From Microbacterium sp. (GTDB taxonomy: Bacteria > Actinomycetota > Actinomycetes > Actinomycetales > Microbacteriaceae), in assembly GCF_031180975.1 (NCBI RefSeq), contig NZ_JAPSLI010000001.1, positions 399,197 through 463,196 on the forward strand: a DNA stretch of 64,000 bases, given 5' to 3'. Below are positions 29,949-38,088 of the stretch, piece by piece. Below the pieces are notes generated by a model. It had not been told where the DNA came from and ran no database searches. It worked only from the letters and a program-made list of their open reading frames with translations. A program made the position numbers and the translations under genes. Numbering within the stretch: the first letter of the stretch is position 1; the number at the start of each line of letters is the position of its first letter.

Positions 29949-31628
29949 TTACTCGGTCAGGACGATGTCCGTGAAGACCTCGTCGTTCACCGGGCTGGCC
30001 GGGTAGCTCTCGACCCGCGGGTCGAATGCCAGGGTCGGGGCCGGGTGCGCGAGCGGAACACCGGGGATGAACTGCATGACCTCTTCGTTGATCTCCTCGT
30101 ACAGCTTCGTCTGCTCTTCGAGGTCGGCGACGCCGCGCGCCTCGGTGAGCATCTGGAACAGCTCGGGGTTGTCGAAGCCCCACTCCGCGCTCTTCTGACC
30201 GAAGAACACGCCGAGGAAGTTGTCGGTGTCGTTGTAGTCACCGGTCCAGCCGAGCAGGTGGATGCCGTGGTTCGGCGTGCCGGTGATCTGGTCGAGGTAG
30301 TCCGGCGACCAGGCGTCGGTCTCGGGAGTGATCTTGACCCCGACCTCCTCGAGCTGCTTCGACAGCACCGTGAAGATCTGCTCCGGGTTCGGCATGTACG
30401 GGCGCGAGACGTTGACCGGGTAGTTGAAGGTCAGCGCCAGCGGCTTCTCGGCGGTGAAGCCGGCCTCCTCGAGCAGCGACTTCGCCTTCTCAGGGTCGTA
30501 CTCGTAGGTCGTGACGTCCTTGTTGTAGCCGTTGACCATGTCGGGCACGAACTGGGTGGCCTTCTTCGTGCCCTCCGGCAGCACCTGCTTCACCAGCGCG
30601 TCCTTGTCGACCGCGTGCGACAGCGCCTGGCGAACCTTCGGGTCCTGAAGCTCAGGCACGGCCTGGTTGAACGCGAGGTACAGGATGGTGAACGGCGGAC
30701 GCGACACCATGGTGAAGCCGTCCTCGTCGAGCGCCTGGGTGTCGGCCGGGGCGACGAGGTCGTACCCGTCGATGGTGCCGGCCTCGAGCGCCTGGCGACG
30801 GGCGTTCGGCTCGCCGATGATCTGGAAGATGATCTCCTCGATCTGACCCTTCTCGCCCCAGTAGTCGTCGTAGGCCGTCAGTGTGACGTTCTCGCCGGGC
30901 TTCCACGACTCGAACTGGAACGGCCCCGTCCCGACCGGGTGCCCCTTCGCGTACTCGGACAGTGCGGGCGACTCGGCGGTGCCGCCGATCTCGTCGGCCT
31001 TGAACTCCTGCAGCGCCGAAGGGCTCTGCATTCCGAACGCGGGCAGCGAGAGGGAGGCGATGAAGCCGGCGAACGGCTTGTTGAGCTCGATCGTCACCTC
31101 GGTGTCGCCGTTCGGGGTGCACGACTTGTACACCGCGTCGGCGGGGTTGGAGGCGTAGCCCTTGAAGAGCTTGTTGTAGTAGTAGCCGAGCGCCTCGGAG
31201 GCCAGCAGCCCGGTCCAGTTGAACCAGCGGTCGAAGTTGAAGCAGACGGCCTCGGCGTTGAACGGCGTGCCGTCGTGGAAGGTCACACCCTCTTTCAGAG
31301 TGAAGGTGTGGCTCATGCCGTCGTCGGCGGACTCCCACTTCTCGGCGAGGAGCGGAGCCGGGTCGGCAGTTCCCGGCTTGGTGCCGACCAGGCCCTCGAA
31401 GATCTGGCGCGAGACGCGGAAGGTCTCGCCGTCCTGGGCGATGGCGGGGTCGAGGCTCGCCGGGTCCGCCGACGCGGCGAAGACGAACGTCGAGTCGACC
31501 TCGGCCGCGCCCCCGTCTCCCTCGTCGTCGTCGCGCTGGCTGGCGACGCAGCCCGACAGCAGCATCGCGGCGACCGCTGTACCGGCGACGGCGATCAGGC
31601 CGCGTCGGCGCATGGATGTCTTGTGCAT
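29949..31628 (-). CDS. Peptide ABC transporter substrate-binding lipoprotein (SBP family 5)
   Basis: 559 residues. The N-terminus MHKTSMRRRGLIAVAG leads to a lipobox LLSGC, then an acidic linker (QRDDDEGDGG). The mature protein is a family 5 binding protein (SADPASLDPAIAQDGETF, TFTLKEGVTFHDGTPF, VRQALSHAVDKDALVKQ). It is first in the operon with DppB, DppC and the fused ATPase, and should deliver di- or oligopeptides. GAGAGG precedes the ATG. The frame stays open for another 560 codons upstream, but these overlap divergent genes and have no lipoprotein start. Confidence 0.88.
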   Translation of the reverse strand: MHKTSMRRRGLIAVAGTAVAAMLLSGCVASQRDDDEGDGGAAEVDSTFVFAASADPASLDPAIAQDGETFRVSRQIFEGLVGTKPGTADPAPLLAEKWESADDGMSHTFTLKEGVTFHDGTPFNAEAVCFNFDRWFNWTGLLASEALGYYYNKLFKGYASNPADAVYKSCTPNGDTEVTIELNKPFAGFIASLSLPAFGMQSPSALQEFKADEIGGTAESPALSEYAKGHPVGTGPFQFESWKPGENVTLTAYDDYWGEKGQIEEIIFQIIGEPNARRQALEAGTIDGYDLVAPADTQALDEDGFTMVSRPPFTILYLAFNQAVPELQDPKVRQALSHAVDKDALVKQVLPEGTKKATQFVPDMVNGYNKDVTTYEYDPEKAKSLLEEAGFTAEKPLALTFNYPVNVSRPYMPNPEQIFTVLSKQLEEVGVKITPETDAWSPDYLDQITGTPNHGIHLLGWTGDYNDTDNFLGVFFGQKSAEWGFDNPELFQMLTEARGVADLEEQTKLYEEINEEVMQFIPGVPLAHPAPTLAFDPRVESYPASPVNDEVFTDIVLTE

Positions 31629-31778
31629 TGTGTGCCTCTCTGTGGACGCTTCATTGCGCTCTCGGATGCCGCTTCGCATCCGCATGTCCTCGACGCTACC
31701 CACGGACCGCCGCCGTGCCAACTCGACGCACGTTGCGATCCGATATCGGCTGCGACCCGAGATGGGTAGGGTCGGAGA

Positions 31779-33029
31779 ATGAAGCGACCCGTCGCGCAGC
31801 ACGCCCCGAACCGCAACGCCTCGGCCTCGCGGTCGCTGCTGCGGATGCTGGGGATCGGCGCTGCCGTGCTCACCGTCGCGGCCCTCGGTGTCGGCGCGTT
31901 CCTCGTGGCCGACCTCACGGCGCGGGTGGGGAAGGACGCGGTTCCGCTCGACGGCGCACCGTCCGTCGCACCGCCCGCGATCGGCGAGTACCCCGGCGCG
32001 TTCGCGATCCTGCTGGTGGGCACCGACGAGTGCGGACCGGTGTCCACCAAGCTGCTCGGCGAGCGCTGCGAGAGCGAGGACGGCATCCGCAATGACGTGA
32101 ACCTGCTCGTGCACGTGTCGGACGAGCCGCGCAAGGTGACCGTGGTGTCGTTCCCCCGCGACCTCATGACCGAGGTGCCCGCGTGCGTGACGGAGGACGG
32201 CTCGACGGCATCCCCCTCCGACAAGAAGCAGATCAACACCGTCTTCCGGCACGCCGGGCTGTCGTGCGTGGCGCGGACCGTGACCGAGCTCAGCGGGGTC
32301 GAGATCGGCTTCGCCGCCAAGCTCAGCTTCGACGGCGTGATGGAGATCACCGACGCCGTCGGCGGCGTCGAGGTGTGCATCGGCGAGGACGGCCTGCACG
32401 ACAGGGAGACCGGCCTGGACTGGGAGCCGGGACTGCGCACCGTGGAGGGATACGAGGCCCTGCAGTTCCTGCGCACCCGCAAGTCGGTGGGGGACGGCAG
32501 CGACCTGGCGCGCATCTCGAACCAGCAGCAGTACATGTCCCGGCTCGCCCGCAAGGTGCTGAGCAGCGAGACGCTCAGCGACGTGCCGACCGTGATGCGG
32601 CTGGCCTACACGATCGCCGACAACATCGTGCCGAGCGAGAGCCTCACCGATCCGGTGCGCCTGGCGCAGCTGGCCCTCGCCATGAACGACGTGCCGTTCG
32701 AGGACTTCGTGTTCGTGCAGTACCCGACTCTCGAGGACCCGGACGACGACAACAGGGTGATCCCGAACGCGCAGGCGGCGGAGCCGCTCTGGGAGGCGCT
32801 GGCGGCGGGCCGCCCGATCGACGTCACCGGCCGGGCCAGCAACCACGGCGGGGTCGATGAGCAGACCCCGGCGCCGACGGAGCCCGTCCCCTCGCCGTCC
32901 GGGGCCCCGTCGGAAGGGCCGTCGGGAACGCCGTCGGGGACGCCCTCCCCCACCGATCGCGCCCAGTTGCCGCCCGAGATCAGCGGCATCGACCTGAACC
33001 AGGAGACCTGCTCGGGCCGACGCCGGTGA
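31779..33029 (+). CDS. LytR-CpsA-Psr (LCP) family cell-wall glycopolymer ligase
   Basis: 416 residues. One N-terminal transmembrane helix (residues 25-47) places the domain outside the cell. The LCP core shows AILLVGTDECG, RNDVNLLVHV, VVSFPRDLMTEVP (Arg/Asp that bind the polyprenyl pyrophosphate substrate) and FLRTRKSVGDGSDLARISNQ. The C-terminal 70 residues are a Pro/Ser/Thr/Gly-rich tail (PSEGPSGTPSGTPSPT). The family attaches teichoic-acid-like or other glycopolymers to peptidoglycan. A TAGGGT box six bases before the ATG (31767-31772) suggests a leaderless mRNA, divergent from the peptide importer. Confidence 0.9.
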   Translation: MKRPVAQHAPNRNASASRSLLRMLGIGAAVLTVAALGVGAFLVADLTARVGKDAVPLDGAPSVAPPAIGEYPGAFAILLVGTDECGPVSTKLLGERCESEDGIRNDVNLLVHVSDEPRKVTVVSFPRDLMTEVPACVTEDGSTASPSDKKQINTVFRHAGLSCVARTVTELSGVEIGFAAKLSFDGVMEITDAVGGVEVCIGEDGLHDRETGLDWEPGLRTVEGYEALQFLRTRKSVGDGSDLARISNQQQYMSRLARKVLSSETLSDVPTVMRLAYTIADNIVPSESLTDPVRLAQLALAMNDVPFEDFVFVQYPTLEDPDDDNRVIPNAQAAEPLWEALAAGRPIDVTGRASNHGGVDEQTPAPTEPVPSPSGAPSEGPSGTPSGTPSPTDRAQLPPEISGIDLNQETCSGRRR

Positions 33030-33054
33030 TCGGGCCGGCAGTACGCTCGACGTC

Positions 33055-33921
33055 ATGGGACGAGCACGCGGGCGCGACGCCGAGAACCCGCGAGCGCGGC
33101 TGACGCACGGCGGGATCGCCGAGATCGCCCCGTCCGAGTTCACGAACGGGTTCGAGCTGATCGTGGACGGCACTCCCCAGTCGCACGTCGACCTGGACGA
33201 CCCCACCCACCTGCACTTCGAGTACATCGTGCGGATGGGAGCGGTGATCGACCAGTTGGGTGAGGAGGGCGCCGCCTTGACGGCCGTGCACCTGGGGGCC
33301 GGCGCGCTCACGCTGCCCCGCTACATCGAGGCGACCAGGCCAGGATCGCGTCAGCAGGTCATCGAGCTCGAGCAGCCGCTGGTCCAGCTGGTCCGCGACG
33401 AGCTGCCGCTGCCGCGCGGCGCGTCGATCCGGGTGCGGATCGGCGACGCCAGGGACGGCGTGCGGCGGCTGCCGGACGCCCTGTCTGGGCGTTGCGACCT
33501 GGTGGTGTCGGACGTGTTCTCGGGCGCGCAGACCCCGGCGCATCTGACCAGTGTGGAGTTCTACCGGGAGCTGTCCGCCCTGCTCGCTCCCGACGGCGTG
33601 CTGCTGGTCAACGTCGCCGATGGCCCGGGGCTGGCGTTCGCCCGCCGCCAGGTCGCCACGGTGGCGACCGTGTTCGCCGACGTGGCCGTCCTCGCCGACA
33701 CGCAGGTACTCAAGGGCCGACGGTTCGGGAACCTCGTGCTGGCGGCATCCGCCACCCCGCTGCCCACCCGCTGGCTGCCGCGGATGCTGGCGGCGGGACC
33801 GCACCCGGCGAAGATCGCGCAGGGCGACGAGGTCGCGGCGTTCGCGAAGAGCGCGGCGATCGTGACGGATGCCGACGCCGTCGACTCCCCTCGCCCCGAC
33901 GCATCGCTCTTCCTGCGCTGA
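33055..33921 (+). CDS. Spermidine synthase-like SAM-dependent methyltransferase-fold protein
   Basis: 288 residues with a Rossmann fold of the spermidine-synthase/methyltransferase type: AVHLGAGALTLPRYIEA (cofactor loop), VIELEQPLV (acidic ribose contact), RIGDARDGVRRL and DLVVSDVFSGAQTP. Many actinobacterial relatives are annotated fused or spermidine-synthase-like; aminopropyl transfer is not shown here. A TACGCT box seven bases before the ATG (33042-33047) suggests a leaderless mRNA. Confidence 0.75.
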   Translation: MGRARGRDAENPRARLTHGGIAEIAPSEFTNGFELIVDGTPQSHVDLDDPTHLHFEYIVRMGAVIDQLGEEGAALTAVHLGAGALTLPRYIEATRPGSRQQVIELEQPLVQLVRDELPLPRGASIRVRIGDARDGVRRLPDALSGRCDLVVSDVFSGAQTPAHLTSVEFYRELSALLAPDGVLLVNVADGPGLAFARRQVATVATVFADVAVLADTQVLKGRRFGNLVLAASATPLPTRWLPRMLAAGPHPAKIAQGDEVAAFAKSAAIVTDADAVDSPRPDASLFLR

Positions 33922-34033
33922 CGTCGCGACGCGCCGGAGAGCGGATGCCGGGCATGCCGGGCGTGCCTCATGGGCTTCGCCGACGCGCGAGGCAGACTGG
34001 TGGGCGGACGCCGCGAGAGAGGAGCCATCAGTC

Positions 34034-34561
34034 GTGAGTTTGATCCAGGGTTACGACCCCGACACTCTGCACGAGCTGGTCGACCCGCGCGAGTGCGCGG
34101 CACGGCTCGCCGAGATCGAGCATCAGCGCAGCCTCCCCGCCCTCCTCGAGCGCGTGTGGCTGCTGAAGGTGCTCGACCGCCTCGACGAGGCCCTCGAACT
34201 CGCCGACGAGACCGTCCGCCAGGCCCGCATGGCCGGCACCCGCAAGGACGTGCTGCGCGCCCGCGTGCTGCACGCCACCGTGCTGCAGAAGCGCGGAGCG
34301 CACGCCGCCGCCGAACAGGAGCTGGCGACCTGCGCCGACGAGGCCGAGGGGCAGCGCTGGGCCGGCATCGCCGCGTTCGCGCACCAGCATCACGGCAAGA
34401 ACGCCTACGACGCGGGCGACTACGAGCAGGCCAGGGAGAGCTTCAAGCGCGCGCTGTTCCTGCGCCGCGAGGCGGGCGCCGACGACAGCGAGCTGCAGAC
34501 CACGCTGCTCGCGATCGAGGCGGCGGATCGTCGGCGCTCCGAGCAGCCCGTCGGCGTCTGA
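34034..34561 (+). CDS. TPR-like helical repeat protein
   Basis: 175 residues from a GTG preceded by GAGAGGAG. The sequence is built of paired helices spaced like tetratricopeptide repeats: SLPALLERVWLLKVLDRLDE, ALELADETVRQARMAG, HQHHGKNAYDAGDYEQARES. The DAGDYEQARESFKRAL segment is a good TPR consensus. No catalytic motif is visible, so it is likely a protein-interaction scaffold. The frame is open upstream, but the composition there is non-coding. Confidence 0.65.
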   Translation: MSLIQGYDPDTLHELVDPRECAARLAEIEHQRSLPALLERVWLLKVLDRLDEALELADETVRQARMAGTRKDVLRARVLHATVLQKRGAHAAAEQELATCADEAEGQRWAGIAAFAHQHHGKNAYDAGDYEQARESFKRALFLRREAGADDSELQTTLLAIEAADRRRSEQPVGV

Positions 34562-34632
34562 CATCCGTCACGCTCGCGACACGTTCGGCTTCCACCGCGC
34601 CCGATGTCCGCGGAGCGCTCTACTCTGATGCC

Positions 34633-35121
34633 ATGGCTGATCTGAACCGGGTGCGCGTCTGGGGCGAGGCGCTGATCGCGCTGCACCTCGACGAGTCCTG
34701 GTCGTTCGATTTCGACAACGCCAAGCGCCGGGCCGGCCTGTGCGACTACCGGCGCAAGCGCATCACCGTGTCCCGGTACCTGGCGGCGCGGTTCGAAGAC
34801 GACGAGATCCACCAGACGCTGCTGCACGAGGTTGCCCACGCCCTCGCCGGCCATGACGCCGCTCATGGCCCCGCCTGGAAGCGCGTCGCGCGCGAGCTGG
34901 GCTACATCGGCGGCACCACGCACACCGGCGAGACCGCGACCGAACTCGCTCCCTGGATCGGGCAGTGCCCCGCGGGCCACGTCGTGTACCGGCATCGCCG
35001 CCCCGCACGCGCCACGTCGTGCGCCAAGTGCTCGCGGCGGTTCGATCAGCGCTACCTGTTCGAGTGGACCCGTCGCGAGATCACGGCCGCCGATCGGCGC
35101 GCCGCGCTCGTCTCGCGCTGA
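34633..35121 (+). CDS. SprT-like zinc metalloprotease domain protein
   Basis: 162 residues. The zinc-protease motif HEVAH is at residues 65-69 with a downstream His in HGPAWKRVARELG, as in SprT/Spartan-like domains. A C-terminal zinc ribbon follows (GQCPAGHVVYRH and TSCAKCSRRF). Eukaryotic Spartan cleaves DNA-protein crosslinks; bacterial SprT functions are poorly known, so the substrate is open. A TACTCT box six bases before the ATG (34621-34626) indicates a leaderless start. Confidence 0.8.
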   Translation: MADLNRVRVWGEALIALHLDESWSFDFDNAKRRAGLCDYRRKRITVSRYLAARFEDDEIHQTLLHEVAHALAGHDAAHGPAWKRVARELGYIGGTTHTGETATELAPWIGQCPAGHVVYRHRRPARATSCAKCSRRFDQRYLFEWTRREITAADRRAALVSR

Positions 35122-35178
35122 GCCGCGTTCGGCCGCGCTCAGTCGCGGTCGCAGAGCGGTCAGTCGGCGGGTGGCCCG

Positions 35179-35682
35179 TCAGTCGGCGGGCTGCGGAGCC
35201 ACGCCGTCGACCGCGTCGACCATGCGCCGTAGGAACCCCACCACGGTGGCCTGCTCCTCCGCGCTGAGCGACGCGGCCACCGCGTACATGCGGGCGTGCA
35301 TCACACCGAGGGTCTCCCTGACCTCCTGATCGGCGTGCTCTGTCACCTTCACCAGGATGCTGCGGCGGTCGGACGGATGCGACATGCGCGTGATCCGCCC
35401 GGTCTTCTCCAGCCGGTCGAGCAGGGCCGTGATGGACGCCGAGGACAGCGCCAGATACTTGGTGATCTCCGACGGGCGTGCGGTGTGATCGGGCTGTTGC
35501 AGCAGGAAGCGCAGCGCCAGCAGCTCGTTCTCGCCCATCGCCATGGAATCCCGCGTCCGGCGGCGCATCGCCATGTCGGCGGCGCGGTACAGCCGCATCG
35601 TCTCGAGGACCTCGCGCGCGCGGGCCTTCTCGTCGATCTCGTGTGCGGCGTACCAATAGCCGGCGTCGGCGGGCGTGTCCAC
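35179..35682 (-). CDS. MarR family transcriptional regulator
   Basis: 167 residues starting at GTG with GAGGAG upstream. The winged helix-turn-helix reads ARPSEITKYLALSSASITAL, LLDRLEKTGRITRMSHPSDR, then RSILVKVTEHA. It diverges from the DUF7882 gene across an unusually AT-rich intergenic region that probably holds its operator. The ligand is unknown. Confidence 0.87.
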   Translation of the reverse strand: MDTPADAGYWYAAHEIDEKARAREVLETMRLYRAADMAMRRRTRDSMAMGENELLALRFLLQQPDHTARPSEITKYLALSSASITALLDRLEKTGRITRMSHPSDRRSILVKVTEHADQEVRETLGVMHARMYAVAASLSAEEQATVVGFLRRMVDAVDGVAPQPAD

Positions 35683-35732
35683 TGTGCTCCTCGGTCGGGC
35701 TCAAAGGCAAGAAGACCCATCTTACGCTTCCA

Positions 35733-35772
35733 AAATTAATTTAGACAAACTAGTAGTTAGGTGACTAAGTTA
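35733..35772. promoter_or_regulatory. AT-rich divergent promoter/operator between MarR and DUF7882 genes
   Basis: The perfect palindrome AAATTAATTT lies at 35733-35742, followed by repeated TTAG/CTAA words (TAGTAGTTAGGTGACTAAGT). The about 50 bases from 35731 to 35780 are mostly A and T in a window that is about 70% GC. The repeated half-sites suit a MarR operator; exact -10/-35 boxes are ambiguous. Confidence 0.5.
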
Positions 35773-35799
35773 GTTTTCACACCGACGAATGGAGCAGAG

Positions 35800-36189
35800 A
35801 TGGGTCACCTCTTCTACGGCAGCTCGACGACACCGGAGAGCATCCCCGACCGGGTTCTTGCTCATCTCAAGGTGGTCATCGCCACCAAGCTGCGCCGCAA
35901 CGAGAGCTTCACGCTCACCTGCGACCGCTCACGGGAGGGCAAAGGCTCCACAACGCTGTGGCTGCAGCCCTCCATCCCGTTGCGCTTCGTGTTCGATTCG
36001 GCGGAGACCGAGGACCTCGATCCGGGCGCCCTGACCAAGATGGCCCAGCTCGCCTCCACCAGCAGGGGCCTGGTGATCGATCTCAACGACCGGCCCGAGC
36101 ACGGAGGAGATGCGGCATCCCTCCCCCACGTGCCCGAGCGGCGGCGTGCACGTGCCAGTCGTCCCGCTCCGGTGCGGACGGCGGCATGA
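35800..36189 (+). CDS. DUF7882 family protein (paralogue 2)
   Basis: 129 residues. The core PDRVLAHLKVVIATKLRRNE, then SFTLTC and TTLWLQPSIPLRFVF, matches the copy at 2958-3323. The tail differs: here it is Arg/Pro-rich (PERRRARASRPAPVRT) instead of acidic. Start chosen at the ATG giving MGHLFYGSSTTPE with GGAG nine bases upstream; an upstream in-frame GTG at 35761 lies in the AT-rich promoter. It overlaps the next gene by ATGA. Confidence 0.75.
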   Translation: MGHLFYGSSTTPESIPDRVLAHLKVVIATKLRRNESFTLTCDRSREGKGSTTLWLQPSIPLRFVFDSAETEDLDPGALTKMAQLASTSRGLVIDLNDRPEHGGDAASLPHVPERRRARASRPAPVRTAA

Positions 36190-36554
36190 GCGCGCCGGTG
36201 GGCACCGCGTCCGGCGTCCGCTCGGGGGTGGCACCCGCGCTCCCTCGCCTGGCCGCCGTGTCATGGGCCGAGGTCGACACCGGCTTCTGGGTGGCGAACC
36301 GGGCCGGCGAGTACTTCGGCTGCGTCGACGCCGTCCGCGGCGGGTTCGTCACGCGCGACGCCTACAACACCCCGGTCGGGCGCTACCCCACGCTGGGCGA
36401 CGCCAAGGCCGCGGTGCGCAGCACGGCGCATCCGCTCAACGTCCGCGGCCGACGGCTGATGGCGCGCATGCAGCTCACCGCTGCCACCGCGGCCGGTCTG
36501 CTCGCCGGAGCCACCGCACTGCTGGCTGTGACGGTCATGCCGCCGCTGTCCTGA
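36186..36554 (+). CDS. Hypothetical protein with C-terminal membrane helix
   Basis: 122 residues, translationally coupled (ATGA) to the DUF7882 gene. Residues 25-80 form a small soluble domain (SWAEVDTGFWVANRAGEYFG, DAYNTPVGRYPTLGDAKAAV) that looks like a compact beta-rich fold. A C-terminal hydrophobic segment (AATAAGLLAGATALLAVTVM) would anchor it. No family recognised; coupling suggests it works with the DUF7882 protein. Confidence 0.6.
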   Translation: MSAPVGTASGVRSGVAPALPRLAAVSWAEVDTGFWVANRAGEYFGCVDAVRGGFVTRDAYNTPVGRYPTLGDAKAAVRSTAHPLNVRGRRLMARMQLTAATAAGLLAGATALLAVTVMPPLS

Positions 36555-36579
36555 GCGCGCCCGCCGGCCGGATCCGATG

Positions 36580-36797
36580 CAGTTTCTGGCATCCCCGCGG
36601 GTGTGATCCCGCGTCCGCTGCCGATTCCGGCATCCCCGCGGGGGTGCGATCACGCATGCGCTGCAGTTTCCGGCATCCCCGCGGGGGTGCGATCACGCAT
36701 GCGCTGCAGATTCCGGCATCCGCGCGGGTGTGATCACGCGTGCGCTGCAGATTCCGGCATCCGCGCCATCGATCGATGCAGCGGATGCCACAAACTG
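36580..36797. repeat. Tandem array of ~42-bp GGCATCC units ending in a palindromic switch (array 1)
   Basis: Five head-to-tail units of 41-43 bp start at 36580, 36621, 36664, 36707 and 36748. Each has a GCNGNTTTCYGGCATCC-like head and most contain CCGCGGG and ATCACGC. The last unit runs into CCATCGATCGATG and then the inverted head GCGGATGCCACAAACTG. The same order of parts occurs at 55138-55326. It lies in the 372-bp gene-free gap 36555-36926; nothing else is visible there. Confidence 0.85.
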
Positions 36798-36926
36798 GCG
36801 CACACAGGGTGCGCGGAGCCGGGCGAGCCGGAGCGGGGCGGGCGGGCCGCAGCGGATGCTGGGAACCGGCGTGAACGCCGTGCGCAGCCGATGCCGTTCG
36901 ACCGGCACCGGGCGACCTCTACGGGA

Positions 36927-37304
36927 TCAGGCGGCCTCGGCGCGCGGACCGCGCCAGCGGCGCACGAGCAGCGCGGCCAGGCGCCAGCCGATCAGGAATG
37001 CCGCCAGGACCAGCGAGGCGACGACGATGAACGCGGTCTCGGCGGTGTCACCGCTCGCGATGCGCAGCAGCATCCCGCCGGCGACGGTCACGATCCACAC
37101 CACCGCGCCCCAGCCCAGCGACCACGGCCGACGAGGGCGAGCGGGAACCAGGGCGGCGAGCAGGTGCCCGACGACCAGGCCGACGAGGAACGGCCACGCG
37201 GTGAGCAGGAAGCCGAGCGGATCCTCCCCGTGCGACGCGCGGCCGATCACCGCGAAGACCAGCACCAGGACGGCATCGACGACGAACGCGGGAAGGTACC
37301 TCAT
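36927..37304 (-). CDS. DUF3054 family membrane protein
   Basis: 125 residues with four transmembrane helices and the family-typical start YLPAFVVDAVLVLVFAVIGR followed by ASHGEDP. DUF3054 proteins are small actinobacterial membrane proteins of unknown function. A TAAAGT box six bases before the ATG (37311-37316) suggests a leaderless mRNA. Confidence 0.85.
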   Translation of the reverse strand: MRYLPAFVVDAVLVLVFAVIGRASHGEDPLGFLLTAWPFLVGLVVGHLLAALVPARPRRPWSLGWGAVVWIVTVAGGMLLRIASGDTAETAFIVVASLVLAAFLIGWRLAALLVRRWRGPRAEAA

Positions 37305-37367
37305 AGCCCGACTTTACGCCGGGCGATGCCGCTCGTTCCGCGGCGCGCGGAGGACGCGCCTCGCTGT

Positions 37368-38045
37368 TCAGCCCGCCGCGTCGAACGCCATGAACACTCC
37401 ATCACGCAGCACCGGCACGGCGTCCACGGCATCGAGTTCGGCGGCATCCGCGACCGTCACCGGTTGCACGCCGGCGGCCCGCATCCGCTCCGTCACCTCG
37501 ACGCCCTCGGCCAGCTCCCGGCCCGAGCCGCTCGCGGTCAAGAGGTGGCGCAGCGCCCTCCGCAGCGCGCGGAACGACTCCGCGGCCGCGGCGGCCTCGG
37601 GTGAGGAGTGGTCGATGCCGAGATCGCTGAGCGCGGCGAGCACCGCACCGGCGCCGAGTTGATCCTCGACGGCGAAGCGCAACCCGCCCTCGGGTGTGCG
37701 CTCCCCCGCCGCGATCACGGTCACCGCCGTGCGCGCGGCGCGCCGCTCCTGCACCGCCAGCACCGCGCGAGCGGTCGCGGCGGCGTTGCGGATGCTGCCC
37801 AGCAGCACCACGGGGGCGTCGGCGCGATCGGCGGCCGCGGCGGCGACGGCGGCCCCGTTCACCGACCAGACCAGCGCCTCCTCCCGCCCCATGCGGTCGC
37901 CTCGCGCGACGGCATCCGCCATCGACGAGGAGAACCGCAGCACGTCGACCACGACGACGACGTCGGCGGGTGCGATCCGGGCGAGCCCCTCGACGCCCCA
38001 GTCGAAGCGGACCTGATAGGTGGACTGATCGAACGGCGACGGCAT
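37368..38045 (-). CDS. 2-phosphosulfolactate phosphatase-like (ComB family)
   Basis: 225 residues matching the ComB fold: [20 protein letters not shown] at residues 29-48, [17 protein letters not shown], and a late [15 protein letters not shown]. Archaeal ComB removes phosphate from 2-phosphosulfolactate in coenzyme M synthesis. Actinobacteria lack that pathway, so the real substrate here is unknown. A TAGGCT box six bases before the ATG (38052-38057) marks the start. Confidence 0.8.
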   Translation of the reverse strand: MPSPFDQSTYQVRFDWGVEGLARIAPADVVVVVDVLRFSSSMADAVARGDRMGREEALVWSVNGAAVAAAAADRADAPVVLLGSIRNAAATARAVLAVQERRAARTAVTVIAAGERTPEGGLRFAVEDQLGAGAVLAALSDLGIDHSSPEAAAAAESFRALRRALRHLLTASGSGRELAEGVEVTERMRAAGVQPVTVADAAELDAVDAVPVLRDGVFMAFDAAG

Positions 38046-38088
38046 CCCTCCAGCCTATTCAGCCGGCGGAGGGATGCCGTGCCACGCG

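Noticed and set aside
31629..33311. 560-codon upstream extension of the peptide-binding protein frame
   Set aside because: It overlaps the LCP and methyltransferase-like genes, lacks a lipoprotein signal at its start, and the internal MHKTSMRRRGL start has a signal peptide and ribosome-binding site.
36580..36797. Tandem array as a possible CRISPR
   Set aside because: Units are continuous imperfect repeats with no unique spacers, no constant repeat of 23-40 bp and no cas genes nearby.
37368..38045. Evidence for coenzyme M biosynthesis from the ComB-like gene
   Set aside because: No other coenzyme M genes are present and the family is common in bacteria without that pathway.
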